64,000 nt of DNA from Paenibacillus sambharensis (GTDB lineage: Bacteria; Bacillota; Bacilli; Paenibacillales; Paenibacillaceae): contig NZ_QKRB01000042.1 in NCBI RefSeq assembly GCF_003233845.1, forward strand, positions 1-64,000, written 5' to 3'. The notes beneath the pieces are model-generated. The model was not told the DNA's origin and did no database searches. It saw nothing but the letters and a program-made list of their open reading frames with translations. Made by a program: the position numbers and the translations under genes. Positions 61,501 through 64,000 of this stretch are shown in pieces (within the stretch, counting starts at the first letter, position 1; each line of letters begins with the position of its first letter).

Positions 61501-61536
61501 CAGCAGCTATCCGGGAGTCTTAGCTGCTGCTTGTCT
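61501..61536 (+). terminator. Probable terminator of the puc operon
   Basis: CAGCAGCT (61501-61508) pairs with AGCTGCTG (61522-61529), directly after the pucG stop, followed by CTTGTCTT. Confidence 0.6.
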
Positions 61537-61615
61537 TGAGCCTTGACAACCGTTTCCTCCATGCAATTCTTCCCGGTCTATGGTATTCTATTAGAACCCG
61601 AGAGGAGGGATTGCC

Positions 61616-62008
61616 GTGAACCCGGATTTCTTGCAGCTGAAGACTATTGACGGCGAGCTTAAGCTTTCGCAGAAGAAAAGCGACTATGGCGTCACGGTCT
61701 CAACGAAGGAATTTGTATTCCATAAACCACATGTGAATTACCATATAAAGCTTGAAGATATCGTCAGCATCGTCCCGTTTGAGCCAGTGGGCAAGCGCAA
61801 GGTTTCAATTGAAACCCGCAGCTTGGATGCGGTTGAATTCGCCAGCTCGAGGGCTGGCGGTGACCAGTACCGGATCTTCGTTAAGCAGGCCGTCATGCAC
61901 AACCGGAGCGGCTTGTTCCCGATTGGTGCGATGCAGTTTGTTATACCGATTAACGAGAGGTTCATGAAGCTGATTGGCGATTACAGCGGCCTGCATGCTT
62001 TTGAGTAA
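61616..62008 (+). CDS. 130-aa hypothetical protein (PH-like?)
   Basis: A soluble, beta-rich protein (early LQLKTIDGELKLSQKKSDYG, then YHIKLEDIVSIVPFEP and ISFINERFMKLI-like end). The strand pattern recalls bacterial PH-like domains but I cannot assign a family. It starts with GTG 61616 after GAGGAGGG. It is a single-gene unit between the puc operon and the dgt gene with its own terminator. Confidence 0.78.
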   Translation: MNPDFLQLKTIDGELKLSQKKSDYGVTVSTKEFVFHKPHVNYHIKLEDIVSIVPFEPVGKRKVSIETRSLDAVEFASSRAGGDQYRIFVKQAVMHNRSGLFPIGAMQFVIPINERFMKLIGDYSGLHAFE

Positions 62009-62045
62009 GTTCATGTGAGCAGAAAAGATGTGCCTGGCATACAGC

Positions 62046-62083
62046 AGAGGGTTAGCCGTTATTTAGCGGTTAGCCTCTTTTTT
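62046..62083 (+). terminator. Intrinsic terminator
   Basis: AGAGG-GTTAG-CCG pairs with CGG-TTAG-CCTCT around TTATTTA, followed by T6. Confidence 0.8.
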
Positions 62084-62175
62084 ATCCTATGTGCTTCAAT
62101 ATGTCAGTATACTTTACATAAACAAGGCTCATAAGCTATGATGAGTGTTAAAAACTTGTACCAGCTGCTGTCTGG

Positions 62176-62212
62176 TTGGCATTTCCTTAAGGGAAAGCAT
62201 AAGATATGCCAA
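62176..62212. repeat. Nested hairpin upstream of dgt
   Basis: TTGGCAT (62176-62182) and ATGCCAA (62206-62212) are exact inverted repeats enclosing TTCC-TTAA-GGGAA. The 302-bp gap before dgt holds otherwise only its terminator-side sequence and the AGAGGG site; I recognise no gene in it. Confidence 0.5.
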
Positions 62213-62310
62213 CTCGTGCAGCTTGTTATGGCGAACGAGAATGATTGAATTGATATAGATGATACAGCTTGGGAAAGCTAACACTACATTTACCGGATAG
62301 AGGGATGAAC

Positions 62311-63627
62311 ATGGATGTACGTAAGATTCGGCTGGATGATTCGGAGAAAACCTATTCAAGCGAAGCCAGAGATGAATATGAGAAGGATTATGCACGGCTT
62401 ATCCAGTCGCCTGCATTCCGCAGACTGCAAGGGAAATCCCAGGTCTTCGGGGCAGGTACCGGAGACTATTACCGTACCCGGCTCACCCATTCCATAGAGG
62501 TATCCCAAATTGCCAGAGAGGTAGCCAGGAGGTTGGGTAAAACCTACCCGTACCTGTCAAAGCCGGAGCATCCTGGCTTGATGCTTGAGCCTGAGGTAGT
62601 GGAATGCGCCTCGCTCGCCCACGATCTGGGACATCCTCCCTTTGGGCATAAAGGCGAGGAAGTGCTGGATCGTCTCCTGCGGGCGCAGTACAATCTTCCC
62701 TATGAAGGCAACGCGCAGAATTTCCGGATTCTTATGTTTCTCGAGAAACGCACAGGCAGCGGCAGCGGACTTGATCTCACGGCGGCTGTGCTGCTGGCAA
62801 TCAATAAGTATCCCTACAGTCTTGGCGAGCCCGGCCGGCTGAAGGGCGTCTATGAGATGGAATGGGAAGGAATCAGCCGGCTCAGAGATCTGTGGGGCAT
62901 GCCGCCCGGTATCGCAACGCTGGAAGCACAGCTGATGGATCTGTGCGATGATATTGCCTATTCGACCCATGATATCGAAGACGGCATCCGGGCCGGCAAA
63001 ATATTGATGAGCCGTAATTTTATCGAGGATGACCGGTTGATTGGGCATATTGTACAGGAGATTGTAAACGACCAATACAATATGAGTGTCGGCTGGGACC
63101 GGACAGATATACCCGTGATGGTGAAGCAGGTGCTCGAGAAATATCTGGAGCAGTGGGAAACGGTCTACCGGGAGAGCGGCAGGGAGCCTTCGAGAACGAG
63201 ACGGGAGATGAAAGCCCGCTGGGTGAGCCGGTTTGCAAGCCATGTTGGAATTCTGGATGATGCCAATACGGGATGGAAGCGTGTCACGTTCGTGAAGGAC
63301 GGCAAGCAGGATCTTGAGCTTCTGCGGACCATGGAGATTCTTAAGAAGCTGGCATGGGTCACCCTGATTAAGGATTTCCGTGTACAGCGGCTGCAGAAGC
63401 GGAGTGAAATCATGATAACCCGCTTGTGGAAGAGCTTTATCGAATATGAGACCGGCAAGCTAATACTTCCGCCGGACTGGATCGAGAGCTTCGAGGAGCA
63501 GAAGGGCAAGTGGCCCTGGGAGCGGCTGGTAGCGGATTACATTGCAGGCATGACAGATGCTTATGCCGAGAAGGTGTATTCGGAGCTCTTTGCCAGCCGT
63601 TCCGGATCGATTTATGAAAGGGATTAG
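62311..63627 (+). CDS. dgt: Deoxyguanosinetriphosphate triphosphohydrolase (HD)
   Basis: A 438-residue HD-domain dNTPase of the dGTPase family, releasing triphosphate from dGTP or other dNTPs. HD motif residues: SPAFRRLQGKSQVF, YRTRLTHSIEVSQIAREVAR (His), CASLAHDLGHPPFGHKGEEV (HD) and LMDLCDDIAYSTHDIEDG (Asp). I start at ATG 62311, six bases after AGAGGG; ATG 62305 is an alternative. It may balance dNTP pools, a theme that also fits the nrdGD operon in this window. Confidence 0.93.
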   Translation: MDVRKIRLDDSEKTYSSEARDEYEKDYARLIQSPAFRRLQGKSQVFGAGTGDYYRTRLTHSIEVSQIAREVARRLGKTYPYLSKPEHPGLMLEPEVVECASLAHDLGHPPFGHKGEEVLDRLLRAQYNLPYEGNAQNFRILMFLEKRTGSGSGLDLTAAVLLAINKYPYSLGEPGRLKGVYEMEWEGISRLRDLWGMPPGIATLEAQLMDLCDDIAYSTHDIEDGIRAGKILMSRNFIEDDRLIGHIVQEIVNDQYNMSVGWDRTDIPVMVKQVLEKYLEQWETVYRESGREPSRTRREMKARWVSRFASHVGILDDANTGWKRVTFVKDGKQDLELLRTMEILKKLAWVTLIKDFRVQRLQKRSEIMITRLWKSFIEYETGKLILPPDWIESFEEQKGKWPWERLVADYIAGMTDAYAEKVYSELFASRSGSIYERD

Positions 63628-63732
63628 ACGTTATAACTAGTGAATGTATACAGGCTGTTTAGCGGGCGAATATCTTCAGCGCATGGGGGTAACCTAGAGG
63701 AGCACCATCACTTCTTCCGAGGAGGTTATCCC

Positions 63733-64000
63733 ATGGGCTTTTTTGATTTTTTTAAAGAGGATGAACAGCAGGAGAAGCGCAACTTCAAACAGGTGGGCGT
63801 AACGGATGCGGAGTTTGCAGAAGAGACGGCAGCTGAGACCGCTGCGGTCGAGGGTGAAGCCACTATGCAGCTTCGGGAAGAAGAAATGGATATCAGTAAG
63901 GAACGCGTCAAGACAGGTGAAGTGGTGATGCACAAAGACGTGGTGGAGGAAGAGAAGCATGTCGAGGTTCCTGTGGCTCATGATGAGGTTGTTATTGAGC
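63733..64000 (+). CDS. DUF2382 (YsnF/AvaK) stress protein, partial
   Basis: Only the first 89 codons are in the window. After a charged N-terminus (MGFFDFFKEDEQQEK) comes a segment matching the DUF2382 domain: MQLREEEMDISKERVKTGEV, then VVEEEKHVEVPVAHDEVVIE. Members such as YsnF of B. subtilis belong to general stress regulons. GAGGAGG precedes the ATG. The gene runs past the window end. Confidence 0.85.
   Translation, partial: MGFFDFFKEDEQQEKRNFKQVGVTDAEFAEETAAETAAVEGEATMQLREEEMDISKERVKTGEVVMHKDVVEEEKHVEVPVAHDEVVIE

Overview
The window looks like a chromosomal segment of a spore-former-type Bacillota, most likely Paenibacillus or a close relative. The evidence is moderate GC with AGGAGG-type ribosome binding sites and frequent GTG/TTG starts, a bacilliredoxin (YtxJ), a YuzB/DUF1450 protein, a Lin0512-family protein, a bacterial nitric oxide synthase, a meso-DAP dehydrogenase and a Bacillus-style puc (purine) gene set. 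The genus is an inference from gene content; there is no rRNA in the window.

Layout. 1-2045: an IS110-family insertion sequence with a start-masking leader hairpin and a structured non-coding 3' flank (candidate bridge RNA), then an 86-bp palindromic MITE-like element. 2046-9721: DEAD-box helicase with an RG-rich tandem-repeat tail, DJ-1/PfpI protein divergent from a LysR regulator, a nos operon (NOS, a 57-aa zinc-ribbon protein, a YneQ-like protein, a Lin0512 protein), a BlaI/BlaR1-like pair and a DUF3817 protein. 9966-18351: sugar dehydrogenase lipoprotein, two membrane proteins, the anaerobic ribonucleotide reductase operon nrdG-nrdD with Fnr- and NrdR-like sites, GNAT, VanZ, DinB, PhzF and MBL-fold proteins. 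18677-28885: secreted lipase, small membrane proteins, phosphoesterase, acetyltransferases, oxidoreductase, methyltransferase, a CorA-like membrane protein and several tiny genes. 29028-30889: an iron block (two Fur boxes, DUF1450 protein, ferritin, flavodoxin). 31024-43883: GluQ next to a tRNA-Asp gene, serine hydrolase, PilZ protein, PrsA-like foldase, Ddh, phosphoesterases, SulP transporter, DUF420 protein, YtxJ, a HELGH protein and CheX under a c-di-GMP-I riboswitch.

44249-61500 is a nearly complete purine catabolism locus: GGT-like enzyme, half-size CHR transporter, PucR, an amidohydrolase deaminase, xanthine dehydrogenase (pucA-E), OHCU decarboxylase, uricase, HIU hydrolase, allantoinase, allantoate amidohydrolase and ureidoglycine-glyoxylate aminotransferase. 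Together these would take guanine/xanthine to urate, allantoin, allantoate and oxalurate plus glycine, releasing nitrogen. A 5-7-5 palindrome, TGTTA-N7-TAACA, occurs twice before pucR and once before the GGT-like gene, which suggests one shared regulator. The window ends with a PH-like protein, a dGTPase and the start of a DUF2382 stress protein.

The best leads for new biology are the shared operator of the purine locus with its accessory GGT/CHR genes and long pucC leader, the riboswitch-controlled cheX, the Fnr/NrdR promoter of nrdGD, the candidate bridge RNA, and several unrecognised proteins of 43-61 residues.
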